Shown: positions 12,106-24,900, counted from the first letter of the stretch. The stretch is 64,000 nucleotides of DNA from Thamnaconus septentrionalis (GCA_009823395.1 CM020508.1:5044515-5108514), one strand, 5' to 3'. Notes: generated by a model from the sequence alone, not told the origin. A program made the numbers and translations.

Positions 12106-15100
12106 AGAAAGTAAGAGAGAGAAATAGAGAGAGTGTGTGTGTTATTAATATCATTTTGGAAGAGGAGGCTAGAAACGCCTCTGAGCCTCTGTGTGTGGTT
12201 CCATTAACTTCAAGAGGTTTTTTAAAAAAAGCAAATATTTCACCTTGCGAATTCGCTGCCGGTGTGTAAGGACCTTTACACTCCCTCACAGCACAGAGTG
12301 GAATCCACACACTACGAACAGTCCGAACCATCTCTCACCACTTCTCCTGAGGTGCTGAGGCAGCTGACGTTTCCGTCCACGGAGCCGACGAGCACGAAGC
12401 CGGAGGCGGCGTTTGGTGACGAGAAGAACGGGACGCTGGCGCAGTGCGTCCACAGGACCTCGCCGCTGTCCTGGGAGAGGAGAGATCATCTGTCAGAAGC
12501 CTTTCAGCATTACCTGCAGAAGAGTGTGTGTGTGTGTGTGTGTGTCATGGTCCAGCGAGTGAACTCACAGGGTGGAGGCAGAGCAGTCGACCCCCGAGAG
12601 AGGCGACGTACAGCTGGCGGAGCGACGGGTGGAAGGAGGGGGAGGAGAAAACAGCGCCTCCGCCGCAGTGACGCCTCCATGCGCACTGCTGCTTCTGTGA
12701 AATACACAAGACATCGATTTTTAAAACACAATGTTTCCAAGGTACACTTAAACCTTTAAACCGTCTTCTTACAATTTTTAGGTTCGCTTTTTTTAAAAAA
12801 GAAAAAAGGTATGAAATGAAGTGTCGACCACAGTAAAAAATAAGAGTGGAGCTAAAATAAACCATTTACAACATTATTGTTGGACTTTCAAGTATTACAG
12901 GCATTTAATTCAATTATTGTGTTGGCAAAATCTAAAATATCTCCGCTTGTATTTAATAAATGAAATAAAAAACGGGCATGAACCGCTGTTTTTGCAATGC
13001 AAATGAAAAAAAAAAAAATTCTCATTATAAGGTGCTTTGCACGTATTGTTCTCACCTCCGGGTTCAGGGCGTAAACATGTCCGTCATGTGACCCCACGGT
13101 CACCAGGCCTGAGAGGGGATCCACAGCTGGACAGCTCTTCACTGCATCTCCCGTCTGAAAGGTCCACTGGGTTTCCCCAGATGTTGTGCACAGGAAATAC
13201 ACACAGCCGTCGTAGCAACCTGGTGAAAATAAAAGACAAATAGAAACCAGGGCTTCTGAAAACCAGTTACGCGCAAAGAAAAAAAAAAAGTCCCCCCTTG
13301 AAGAGGCCATGCTGACCTACGACCACGAGGCTCCCGCAGAGAGACACGGCAGCCGAGGACTCGATCCTGTCCCCGAGGACTCGCTCCCACAGGCAGCTGC
13401 CGCTGGTCAGGTCCAAAGCCTGAAACCTGTGCGAGTGCGAGCCGATGAACACCGTCGCTCTGCCCGTTCTGCCGTGGACCAGAAGCACCGGGGAGGCGTC
13501 CACGCACCTGCCTGTGTCTGAGGACCAGCTCTGCCGCAGGGCGAGACTCACCTCTGCAGGCTTTTTACCAGAAACTGCTGCCTGAAAACGGCCATTCGCA
13601 CCCTGACCGCCGCTCTTCAAGTCCGTCACCTCGCCTGCTCGCCGTACAACTTTCCCGCCCAGGTCTCCTCTGCTGCTGAGGACCGTTCACATTCCCGTTT
13701 GGCCGGCACTGCAGCGGGAACGTCCGCAGGACGTTTTTTCCCCGGCGTCGGGGGGCCGTTCTCCAACGGCGGCGCCATGGTCACTCTTGCTACGTGGTGC
13801 AGCACGTCGGCGAAGCTCCTGTCCAGTAAAACCTCCAGCAGCTCTGGCGAGGAGGCCCCCGCGGCGGCGAGGACGTCCTCGCAGAGGTGCAGCGCCTTCA
13901 GGGAATCCCCCCCGCTCAGCAGGAAGTTGGATTTCTCGTCGACGGCCAGGTCGGCGGGGAGGCCCAGAGATTCCTGTTGATTGGGTGGAGGTGAGTCAGA
14001 CGGGAAGGGAGGGAGGGAGGAGGAGGAAGAGTAATTTAACGGCAGATCATGGGCCATTATGGACTCTTGCCCTCCCAAACACAGACAAACACATTCTACG
14101 TGGACAGCGGCTTGTCCACCCCACCACTGAACATTTAAACCTATTTAAATTTTAGAATGGTTTGATGTATACAACACAACATCTGTTTATATACATATTT
14201 GAATTATTTATTCTTATATAGCTACATCTATATTGTGAGAGCTTTGTTGTTAACACTGCAACTCCACTCTGGCCTGTCTGCCACTCTGGCTACTTCTACT
14301 TCTTCTACTTCTGCTTCTCTCCTCTACATTTTTTTCACCCCAACTGGTCACAGGCAGATGACGACTCTCTGGAGTCTGGATCTGCTCTTTTAGTTTACTA
14401 AATCTAATAAATGAATAAATAAATGTACTCCCACCCCTCAAAGCGCTTTGAGACGTCTTTGGATGTGATTTAGCGCTGTACGTATAAAAGCTGATTGACT
14501 GATTGAAATACCTGCCACAGCCTCTGAAGAGTTTGCCTTAGTCCGTCCACGTCACAAGGCCCCTCCGTCAGACACCGTCTCTGTCTGTGGTAAATGCTCA
14601 GGAGCGCGTCCGTGTCCACTTTCCCTGCGACGTGACAAACGTCAGTTCACCGCCGGCTGAATTCCCCCTGAGGTCTGGCTGAGGCTGGGACTTCTCACCA
14701 TGAGGCGTTTGGCACAGCGCCGGGACGACGACCAGCGTGTCGGGGACGCTGTGAGACGGCAGCAGCAGAGACAGCTGCCTCAGCACGAGCCTGCCCGGGT
14801 CTCCGCCTGCACCGGCCGCCGCCTCCACAGGGAGCCCAGTCTGGTCCTCGCACTGCTGGACAGACGTGAGAGGAGAGGCTGCTGCCTGGTCTGCGAGCGG
14901 GGACGGCACGACGAAGGCCAGCAGACGCGAGCGCTGGTGCAGAAGCACAACGCAGGCCTCCACCTGCGGCACACCTGAAATCAGCTGCAGGAAGGAAACC
15001 AAAAAAGTGCCTTGTTATTTCCATCTTCAGGTCTTTCATAGACAAGCGTTTTTGGGATTACTCCATGAAAGTAATCCAACTACTGGTTAGTCCTTAAAAA

Positions 15101-17961
15101 GTAATCTGATACTTTAACTACTTTGTTTCGTAAGTAATCAATTATCAATTATTTTAGTTCAAAAAAGATATAGTAACAGTTGAGAACGTCTTGTTTCCTG
15201 CACATAACGCACAACGAACCACAATATTCTTTCATTTAGACGAAATGAACTCAAAATCATGTTTGTATTTCCAGCTATCAAATACAATCGCTGTTTTTTT
15301 CTTTTGCTGCTGCAATGCTTGCTTTAGTGCGTCGTTGCATTATCTATGACGTTGCATGCGCGGCTGCATCATTAATCTGTGACATCTTTGTTTCTGGTAG
15401 TTTTTCTAAATTTCAGACATTTTAGCTTGCAAAATATTTCAGAAAAGTAATGGAATCGTTACTTGATAAAGTAATTATGATATAATTACCAGTTTTGCCA
15501 GAGTAATCCAGTTACATTACTCTCTTACTAAAGAAAAGCAGTTTAATTACAGTAGTGGATTACTTAATAATAGATTACCAGCCAGGTGCAGCCTCATGAC
15601 CTTAACTGTGTAATAACAAAAAAACGACAGATTTACAGAAAGTAATGAACGTAACGAATGACGAAACATGAAATAGAAAGACTCTAACTTGCTGCACGCT
15701 GTCCAAGTTGACCCGCTTCCCGTGGCGTTTGATCAGCCGGTCTCTGCGTCCCAGGAAGCGCAGCTGTGCGTCTCTGACGTCCACCCAGTCCCCCGTCGCT
15801 CTCATGGTTCCAGGGACAACCGTGTCCTCGTGGTCCAGGAGACACACCCGCTGCTCGCCACCTGCCACATCCAAGGACATGATCCACGTGGGGTAGGTCA
15901 AATACAATAAGATTTTTGCATGCGTGTTTGTGCCAGTAGGGGGTCCCACCTATGAAAACCTGGCCTTCTCCCTCTGTGACAATGTGGCCGTCTTCATCTC
16001 TGACTTCCACCCTTGTGTCCATCAGAGGAGGGCCGAGAGGGACGAATGACGCCGTCCTGAAAGGAAAAGTAGTTTAAACATGTTCCATTGGCTTTCAAAG
16101 GTTGTGCACTATACACATGACATACTTCTATGACACCCTGGACTAATCAGGAGCAGCCTTACGTGATAACTTATCTACAAAATCTACAGAGCTGCAAAAA
16201 ACAACATATTTAGCCTTTGGCCAAAAGTCTGGTTTTAAGCTTCTTGCTGAAAACAGAAGGCACGAACACCTGGCTGGGGGTGTTGTAACCGAACTGGGAC
16301 TAATCTCCAAGCCCCATGTGACATCACTCAGGGCTAATTTCCAGAACCTTTTGAAAAGTGGAGCAGGCAGCAGAGCATTTTGGATCATTTGAGACCTTTA
16401 TCACCAAACAAATTATTTGTCTGAGTACGCACTCACTGGTCAGCGGTTTGCAGCAGGGACTCTGGTATCTTGTAGCAGCAGGCCCAGCAGGACACCTCAG
16501 TGATGCCATAGATGTTGTAAATGCTGGTGTTGTTGTCCTGATGCCTCCAGGCTCTGAGCAGAGCCGGCGGGGGGCAGGCCTCTCCGCCCAGAGCCAGCAC
16601 TCGCAGCGACGAAGCAGGGGACAGCACTTCCTGTTTCAAGACGCCATGCCCAAATCGGACGAGCAGCGTTGGTGTGACCTGTGGGGGAAAAAAATTCACA
16701 ATAGTACTGTGACAGTGTTCCAGCGTCTTGCCAAAGAGCAATGAAAACCCTTCAGACATTTACCTGGAGGACTGTCGTCTTGTGATCGTCAAACAGCAGG
16801 CGAGCCAGTCGTCTGGGCATCTTCTTGATCACAGAGGGGATGATGAGGACCTGAGCTCCAGACGACAACGCCAAGAACAGGTCCACCACAGAGGGGTCAA
16901 AGGTCAGAGGCGAGGCAAGGAACACCACATCATCCGCTTGCATCTGAAACAAAGACCTGATTCCAGGGGAGATTTGTGTTTGCTGTCACAAACTTGCGAC
17001 GAGGGAGAGATGCTTTACTGCACAGGTGTAAGTGGATCGCTCACCTCAGGTGCAGTATGTTGGGAAGAATACACTTGTGCGGCACCCTGACAGTCTTTGG
17101 AAGGCCAGTTGTTCCAGATGTGTGGAGCACATAAGCCAAGTCCGTGTGTCTGGCCCGAAGCAAGTCGCAACGATTGGCGCCACCTGCTGTCTGAGTTCCA
17201 CTTTGTTCTGCTCCCTCTTTGCCGTGGCTGACCAGCAGCTGCCTGAGTTGCACGATGACAAGTTTGAATTTAGGCAACACCGTGTGGACCTCCGTGGCGA
17301 AGTGTTCAGCAAGAGACGTCTGGAATTGCTTCAGTGGAGGAACAAATGAAAAAAGCAATTTTTAAACAAGAATACAAAATCAGGAAACAAACAAAAAAAA
17401 AAATTCATTAAAAAAATACTATTATTAGGGAAACATAGCTGAACAAGTGAAGTGCACCTTATGTGTAAACTATACTATTTTTGTTGTTATTTCTGCATTG
17501 ACAATAAAGCTACTGTCTTCTATTCCATACTACCTGCAGGAGGTCAGTCTTCACAGCGCAGTACTGAAGGCCACACTGGTTCATGACTCCGGCGCAGAGG
17601 AGTCCCGGAGCCTCGGGATCCAGCGGTACGTAGGCAGCAGGCGTCTGTAGGATGCTGTTCAAAGAGCAACAACATCAGTGTCCCTCATTACGCACCTTCA
17701 CCTCTGGGTTTCCCTCACTCACCCGAGGATCCACACGGGTATTATCAAATCATCGGTGCAGTACAGGCCAATCACTCCGTCATCGGGAGTGCACGTCAGG
17801 CGCAGTGTTTGAGACAGTTCACCGGACAGTTCAATCACGTCCCGGTACCGTAGAGACTCCGGTCTTTTCGACGGTGTCCCGCCGTCATACGTGACTGCTA
17901 CGCGGTCTGGGTGCACAGCGGCAGCGGCGGCTACGAGCTCCTGCAGCGTCCGAGCAGCCAT
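11539..17961 (-). CDS. aasdh: AASDH (ACSF4), beta-alanine-activating enzyme
   Basis: A standalone NRPS-like enzyme that adenylates a small amino acid and loads it on its own carrier domain. Exons, 5' to 3' on the minus strand: 17961-17723, 17654-17534, 17328-17045, 16956-16764, 16678-16437, 16056-15950, 15861-15689, 14984-14699, 14624-14512, 13973-13317, 13219-13056, 12694-12569, 12470-12339, 11943-11539. Phases close throughout if one missing base is allowed in the tenth exon (about 13626-13660), giving about 1080 aa against 1098 in human. Adenylation domain: LHTSGTTGLPK (about 189-198), LASPLTFDPSVVDLF, NIYGITEVS, TGDWVDV, RRDRLIKRHGKR. Carrier domain: LLSGGDSLKAL, Ser about 610. The C-terminus has repeated PQQ/beta-propeller blades (VFIGSHSHR, TVGSHDGHVYAL, AAASTDGSLWIVDG). 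It shares a promoter interval with the HJURP-like gene. Confidence 0.92.
12061..12103. repeat. (GT)n microsatellite in the last AASDH intron
   Basis: About 21 GT units followed by GA-rich sequence. A shorter (GT)n lies at about 12524-12545 in the preceding intron. Confidence 0.95.
12806..12975. repeat. Dispersed AT-rich repeat, copy 2
   Basis: Same orientation and block order as the copy at 9128-9305: GAAGTGTCGACCAC, an AT-rich middle, GCATTTAATTCAATTATTG, AATCTAAAATATCTC. It lies in an AASDH intron. Confidence 0.6.
14260..14508 (+). repeat. LINE 3'-tail remnant in AASDH intron
   Basis: Ends with AAAGCGCTTTGAGACGTC, GATTTAGCGCTGTA, then ATAAAAG and a GATTGACTGATTGA tail. This matches the usual 3' end of teleost non-LTR elements (gcgctttgag ... 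gatttggcgctatataaa). No coding part remains. Confidence 0.5.
15030..15595. repeat. Decayed interspersed element rich in GTAATCC and GTAACG-like motifs
   Basis: An AT-rich block in the AASDH intron between 14984 and 15689 contains many copies of AGTAAT(C/G), for example GTAATCCAACTACT near 15070 and GTAATCCAGTTACATTACT near 15506, on both strands. This is typical of a common fish non-autonomous repeat whose family I cannot name. No coding signal. Confidence 0.4.
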
Positions 17962-18877
17962 GGTGACAAATAATTCACAGACCGCTAACCCACGATATGT
18001 GGGCGCTGGTTCTGGACACTTGTAACTTAATTCATGAACAGTTTAATTCACTAGAAGAAGGCTTTTTAATGCTCTGCTGCGCGAGATGAAACTTCCGGGA
18101 GCGGGAGACATTATTTTTTTCTACAACAGAGTTTACACACCTCTTCTGCCTTCTGATTTGCCACTAGTCCTAGACCCACCCCCAACCCTACCACCGTAAG
18201 CGAATCACAGTTAATAGGTGCGAGTCTTTGCTGAACTCGGTTGCAGGAAAAAAATAACGCAGTCGACATGCTGCTTGTCCCAGGAAGATGACGACACAGA
18301 CAATTATGACGTCCCACTCACAGCTGCTTCACGTGTGTCTTTTGTGCTCGTTTATTTCGACGGTAAACGCTCTCGATTGCGTTTAAATCGTGAACAAAAT
18401 TCACAAAACAAAACATCACATGCCATATATCGGACTTAGTAAACTAATTCATATAAATGTGAGTGCATAATACGTTTGTTTTGTGTAGAAGTATGATTGT
18501 ACAAGTGTAGAAGTGTGTGTGACACCTACTTTGTACGGGAAGCCTCCAGCGCACATTTAATAATTCTCCCTGATAAAATACTTTCCACTTACAATTTATA
18601 GATTTTTGAAGATTCTATGTATTCCTCTCGCTTTAGCGACACGTTGAAAAACGTTTTAACAATTTAGCTTCCGTTGGAATGGTTATTTCCCGTGAAACTG
18701 AAGGCACCATACTCAAATCTTGAAACTGAAGTAAGAGAAAGTGACCAATGGAGGGCAGTAGCACGCGTCGCGGTGGTTAAGCCGTCCGAAAAAAGTGGTA
18801 GAAGAATAATTTGAAAATATACCGCGGTTTTGTCGTCCGTCAGCACCGCGTAACATCAACAAAACGACACCGTGGAT
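17962..18877. promoter_or_regulatory. Head-to-head promoter interval, AASDH / HJURP-like gene
   Basis: 916 bp separate the two start codons. Candidate elements: an ETS-type ACTTCCGGG (about 18088-18096), a CCAAT box (18745-18749) 129 bp before the HJURP-like ATG, and TTTGAA (18810-18815), which matches the CHR element of G2/M genes. There is no obvious TATA box. Motif matches are short and could be chance. Confidence 0.55.
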
Positions 18878-21144
18878 ATGGATTTCACCGCTCAAATTAA
18901 TAAGAACATGCTCAACTACACACGTTCATTGGAGCGAATCATAGAAAAGGTTTGTTGAGAAACAGTTTGGCCGCAACTGAATCGATGGCACGGAGCGAAG
19001 CAAGCGTTAGCTATCTTTGAACGCACAATGTAATGTGAATTGAGATTGAATGACTTTTTGATTTCGACAGTATTCAAAGCTTGAGTACCAAGATGGAATA
19101 GAGGTCGACTTAAACGACGTCGAAGATCTTCAGAACATCCCAGATTTAGCAGACGTGTCTCTGAGATGTGAGTTTCCACTCTCCCTTAGCTTTAAAACCA
19201 GTGTTGACATTTACAAAGCTCAAACAAAACAACAGTGTTTGCTGCTATTCATTCTGATTACTTTAAAATTTTCTCAGCTGGACGCCAGGATATCACAAGA
19301 AACTCTCAGGTGAGATTAGCAACATGTAATTCTTTCTGGCCCTGTATAGTATCTCTATTAAATGAAACTAATAACAGTGGATTTCTATAGTTGGACCTCA
19401 CGCTTCAGGATGGTGGAGCCAATGACACGTGTGTTTCTAGTGTTTCCACACAATTTTTATCGGAGGATGACGATGGTAAGAACAAGAAAGCTCTCGGCGA
19501 CACGTTTGAAAACGACACATTTTTTTTTTGATTGTCAGGTGACCTCTCTCTCTCTGTCTCGCCTTCTCCCGTGCAGGGCTGATCGCCAGAGGGGACGCCA
19601 GTCAGCTCAACCTGAGCCTGTTCGATGAAAGCAGCCAAAACTCGTCGCTGCTGGGGCTCCAGCCCGAAGACGTGGATGAGGAGTTGAACATGACTTTCAG
19701 GAGCCGCGGCTGTCCGCTGGCGGATCTCTACCCCGGCATGGTCGACCGAGTAAAGCAGGCCTGGAGTCGGCAGCACACGACGGAGGTGGCCGACTCGGTG
19801 CTGAGGAGGTACCGTAAGTGGAGACAGCAGCCCAGTCGGAGCAGTTTCAACAACTCCCTCTCTGCTCCGCTGAGACACGTCCATCACAAGCAGATCGCCA
19901 GGAGGGAGCATTTGGGTCGCTCTCTGAAAAACTGCGACGTCCCTCGGTCACCTTCGAAGGCAGCGACCAATCAGCAAGCTTGGTCAGCTCCAGAGCATTC
20001 TCCAGGGAGGGGGAGAAGACCGCAGCCTCAGCCCGTCTTCGTCATGGATCTCTCTGGTGTTTCTGAGACCTGTAAACCAATGAAGGTCTCTCTAAACGAG
20101 ACCTTTGATGTGCCTGAGCCAAAGCTGCCCTCGACTTTTCATTTCAGTCCTTCACGATCAAGAGAATCCCCGGACCTGTCTCTCAGGTCCAAAAGACTCT
20201 CTCTGGCTGCCCACTCGGTGCAGGCTGATGGAAACTGTACGTGTGTCAGAGACAGACCATGCGACTACCGGTCTCCAGTAAGGCAGAGTCCCTTGAAGAC
20301 CAAAATGGCAACGATTCTCAGCAGATCACCACATGCCCCTTGTCGAAGCCCCGGAGCCCCCTCAATGGAGGGCTTCTCCAGAGAGCCAAAGAGGCGCAGA
20401 TCAATGTCCGAATCCCTCACGTCCGCTACAAACTTCTCTCTGAGGGCGTTCTACCCTCAAGACTCTCATCTGTCCTTCCAGTCGCAGCCTTCGCCAACAC
20501 GCTCACCTTCGACCTCAAGACCCCGTCACCCCAGGCGCCACCTTTCCTATGACTCCTCCCTGCTAGCGGGCGGCTCATCGTGGTCGTCGGAGCAGCTGGA
20601 TGATGAATTTATTAAGTTCTACCACAGGTTCGTCTGCCAGAGTGGAAGGTCTTTCCACCCCGGGCCCCCGTGCCGTTTATGTGCGCGGAGCTCTGAGGCC
20701 AGCAGAGGTCACCCCACCTCCACCTCCACCTCTTTCTCCTCCCCCTCCTCTTCCTCGGCCCTGGCCGCGCTCGCCCTGTCGCCCCACCGCCCCCTGCTGA
20801 GGAAACGCCACCGGGATGCGAGCTGGGACTCTCACCCCGAGTCCAAACGCCTCCGGGACGAATGCTACGTGTCATCGCCGGGCTCCAAACGCCACCTGAA
20901 GGAGATCCTGAGGCGCCGTCTGTCTCCGTTCGAGCCCGAGCAGTCATGCGACAGGATCTCCTTCAGTCCCAGGAGCTCCAACTTGCTGTCGAGGTTCAAC
21001 AACCAGCCGCATAAACATCAAGACGCCTGGATGAGTCAGAGTAGCAGGTGAGTTTTGATGCCTGGGTGATCACTGTCCATGGAGGAAGTTATTGATCCCT
21101 TTTATCTATATTTGCTGTGTTCATTCAACAGGATGTTCTGCTGA
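18878..21144 (+). CDS. HJURP/Scm3-like protein, candidate CENP-A chaperone
   Basis: Exons 18878-18949, 19071-19167, 19278-19309, 19391-19475, 19577-21047, 21132-21144; phases 0, 1, 0, 1, 2 all close and give 589 aa ending RMFC. HJURP escorts the centromeric histone CENP-A and has an N-terminal Scm3 segment. Seen here: residues 16-41 read RSLERIIEKY followed by an acidic stretch with IEVDLNDV, like the Scm3/HJURP pattern (RLIEKY in human HJURP). Residues about 141-150 read CPLADLYPGM, close to ISDLYAGM of human HJURP. At about 437-450, DDEFIKFYHRFVCQ resembles the FDQLHREYC element of HJURP_C repeats. The rest is Ser/Pro/Arg-rich with an SFSSPSSSSALAAL-type tract and KRHLKEILRRR. A Trp expected after the Scm3 helix was not found. 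Similarity judged by eye from memory; it could be another fast-evolving nuclear protein. Confidence 0.6.
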
Positions 21145-21484
21145 GAGCAGCATGGCTATGGGATATTCTCCCAGGTAATGACAATGAATCGACACATTCA
21201 TGATGCTTTGTCTTACTTTGCAGTATTGGTGCCATAACTAGCCTTTCTGCTTCTTGTATACAGGAATAAATGGTGATTATGGAAACAGGAGCGCCCCCTG
21301 AAGTATCACCAAAGTAACTAAATAAGTGAACTACATAATAATGAATGGATGCAAATTTGTCTGTTTTTGTTTTAACCTCACGAATGTTCCAGTTTTATTC
21401 TGACGTGAAAAATGTTCTATGACTCTCACCTTGTTAATGTTTTAATCTGCTGTTACTATAAACAGCTTTGTTCTTTCTTATTAA

Positions 21485-21490
21485 AATAAA
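21485..21490 (+). terminator. Polyadenylation signal of the HJURP-like gene
   Basis: AATAAA lies 341 bp after the TGA at 21144. A minus-strand AATAAA (21540-21535) for PPAT is only 45 bp further on, so the two transcripts appear to end almost against each other. Confidence 0.65.
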
Positions 21491-21983
21491 TTTGAAATTG
21501 AATGTCACCAGACAACCTTGCAGTAATCCTCGTTTTTATTGTTAAACTCTTTTGTTTCACAAATGAAACAGACAATGGAAAATGATGACAGTTAATAGAA
21601 AGAAAAGGTAGAAAAGTTACACTGGTATAGAAAATAAGACACTTTTTGGTCACTAGCCTTGTGCGTTCCTCAGAAGAATAAAGGTACTAATGTTATTTCT
21701 ATGTAGTTCATGATTGGAATGATTTATTTTAATGCTGCATGGCTAAGTGTGCACCTGTGAACACTTCTGAATGTCTCAAAGTGGCAAAACATTTCAGGTA
21801 TAAAGCAGCGATGTAGAGAGACGACCACTAGAGGTCGTCAAAGGCAAGATGGCAAGAAACGGGGATCTAGACGATTCTTAGCACGTGGCCATCTTCCCCA
21901 GGCAATATTTTAATGGGTGTGTGTCTATTAGTTATCAGAGCTTGTAGAAAATCCACAGTACTGCTGCTGTGTCTGCACACCAG

Positions 21984-24900
21984 CTACCACTCCAGCTCCA
22001 CTGGATACTTCCCAGTCAGGCAGGCGATGCAGTGGCCGCTTCGCTTGCTGGACGTGTTGGAACTGATGACCTTCTCACTCTGCATGGAGCTGATCCCCTC
22101 CTGCACGGCCGACACCAGGCCCTCCACACTCAGGTACTGAACACTGTCTGCCCCTGCAAAGAGAGCTCAGGTGCTCACGCAGCTGTGCAAAACTGGCAAG
22201 ATAAAACAAATACAGTTGCGATTGCACTCACCGATGTATCCGGCAATGTTCTGGAACTCTGGCTTGTTGGCAATGAGTTCCTCCTTGGTAGGTATGTTAA
22301 TGCCCATGTAACAGGGGAATTTTATGGGTGGAGAGGCAACCCTGATGTGGACCTGTCAGAAAGAGCAGCTTAATCATTGAACTGACATTACATCACTTTT
22401 TGTCACCGCTGAAATACAACATTCTGATTTTAAACCATTTATGACACAATTCCCTAATCTGCCCTCCGTGTTCTACATCCACAGAGCTTCATTTGCGGAC
22501 TTGTGATTTTTAAAATTAGCACAGTCAACATGTGTATGTAACCAAGTGTTTCTCAAAGTGGGTGGCGGCCCCCCTGGGTCGAGTCAGGGGAGGCGCGAAA
22601 CATGAGGTGGGGTTTGCTGTTATTTGCACAACATAAATGACTAAAACAGGTGAGAGATTTTTTTATTTATTTATAAATATTCTTTCAATAAAGCTGAAAA
22701 CTGCTTATTTTGTCAGGGTGGGGGGGCCATAAAAATTTTCTTCCTCCAAAGGGGGGCATGACAGAAAGTTGGAGAACCACTGATGTGACCACTGGCAGGT
22801 TTGATCTTCTGCTAACAGAGACCCGACTGCAGCAAGTTGGCCAGCAATTCACATTTAAGTTGTACTACCACCTTCTTTTTGACTCAGGTTTTCTATTTTG
22901 GAGCCCCTCCTTTTCTTGCAGGATGAGACCTGCTGTGTTTTCACTCGTGCAACACTGGGAACCACTAGACAAGATAATAATGTCAGAAACCAGCCCCAAA
23001 GGCTTCCCCAGTTTTTGTTCAAATTGAATCTTGTTTATTCTTTGGCAGAATCCATCACCAGCTGGTGATGGACACCAGCGGCCCCTGCAGGGGTAAATGG
23101 CCTGCTGCACTGCTCTGAACTGTGTGACAATCCCTTTGTCTTGAGTGAAAGACCTGACTTCAACCTCTGTCCTGCTGTCGTGTTGATTTTTGGAAAAAAA
23201 AAGTGATTCCTTTGCTGGGCAACTCATCCTGTCACCATGTAATCTATCACATCTAGCGAGTCAACAGACAGACCTCGGTTGCCCCGGCTTCCTTCAGCAG
23301 TTTTATAATGGGGGAGATGGTGTTTCCTCTGACGATGGAGTCGTCAATCAGCACCACCCGTTTGCCGGCAAAGTTGTCCGTCAAGGCCCCGAACTTCTTG
23401 GCGACCCCCAGCTGCCTCAGGCGGGTGTTGGGCTGAATGAAAGTCCTCCCCACGTAGCGGTTCTTGCACAGAACCTCGATGTACGGCAGCCCTGACTACG
23501 AGTCGGAGAGCAGAGCAAAGCGTTTGAGGACATGGCTCCACCACCAGGGGGTGAGCCGGCGGGTTGCTGTGGAGGATTCTGATTGGCCCAAACCTGCTGA
23601 GCGTAGCCCAATGCGGCCGGAGTTGCAGACTCGGGCACGGTGCTGACCACGTCCGCGTCCGTCGGAGCCTCGATGGCCAGCTGCCGCCCACAGCGCTGCC
23701 TCACAGTGTAGACCATCTGCCCTGCGGTGAAGTGGGGTGAGTTACCAGACATGTACATTGACCATGACTGTTGACTGAAGGTCACTTGAGAGAGAAGTTG
23801 TAGGCAACTGGACTGCGTTCATTGCTATTCAAAGCCCTTCATCTGAGAGCCTCCTCAGTTCTGTCTTTTCACTCATTGAATCCACTCTCACCTATAATTT
23901 TTCATCCTGGTTCAACTTCCTCACCACCTCTACCAAAATAAAACCCTCCCGCATAATGAAACAGGCCCGGACAATAACCAGTACAGCCCAACTACCTCTG
24001 ACAGAACTTTACAGGCGCTCAGTGGTGAGGAACACCACCCTCATTACGGAGGAGCCCCTTCACCACTCTTTCCACTGGCACGGAAAAACATCTACAAAAA
24101 AATCATTCATCCCCCCTTCAATAACTGTTCTGAACAGCAAAAATAATCTGCACTCTTTTATCTGTGTGAATGTGTTTGAGTGTATCGTTTAATCTATTCA
24201 AATTTTAAAGCTGTGTCTAAGACAAATCTCTTTTTTAAAAATGAAAAACAGACAAAGTTTCTATCTATCCAACAAAACAACAAAAGGAGAAAAAAGATAC
24301 ACCTAGGTCCCTTGTGCTGCCGGAATTTTACAAAAACACAAAATGTAGCAATTACCAGCCAGCCCTGAGGTCCCTCCCCAGGTGATTTAACCCCACTTTG
24401 CGCCGCATCAGACAGTGGGACGTTGGGGAAACGACTGATGGGCAGGTTTCACGCCATCAACATAACAAAACCACTCATTTGTTGATCAGGGAGACAAGCG
24501 TGTTTGCCGCACCCGCGGTGTTGGCGCCGAGGTTAATCACACGGGGGCTCCCTGGACCGCCTTTTTAACTGAACAGGCCTTTTGAATAAAACAGTAACTC
24601 ATTGTTGAATAACAATGAGAAAACAAAGCCCAGCTCTCAACAACTCAACTGAAATTATATTATACAGGAGGCGCAATACAGACTGATGAAGAAAATGATA
24701 AAATAATAATAATAATGAGAAAAATGTGTTCCAACCTTCAAAGATAGAGTCTGGTCTTGCAAAATAAACATATTCAAATATACAAAAGGCAGCGGGGTCT
24801 CCCTCAGGACGAGGGACAATACTCAGGGACTGGACTCCATGCCTGGAGATCTGAACTATCTCCCCTGGTAAGATTTCTCTGTAGTACCTGAGGATTAGAA

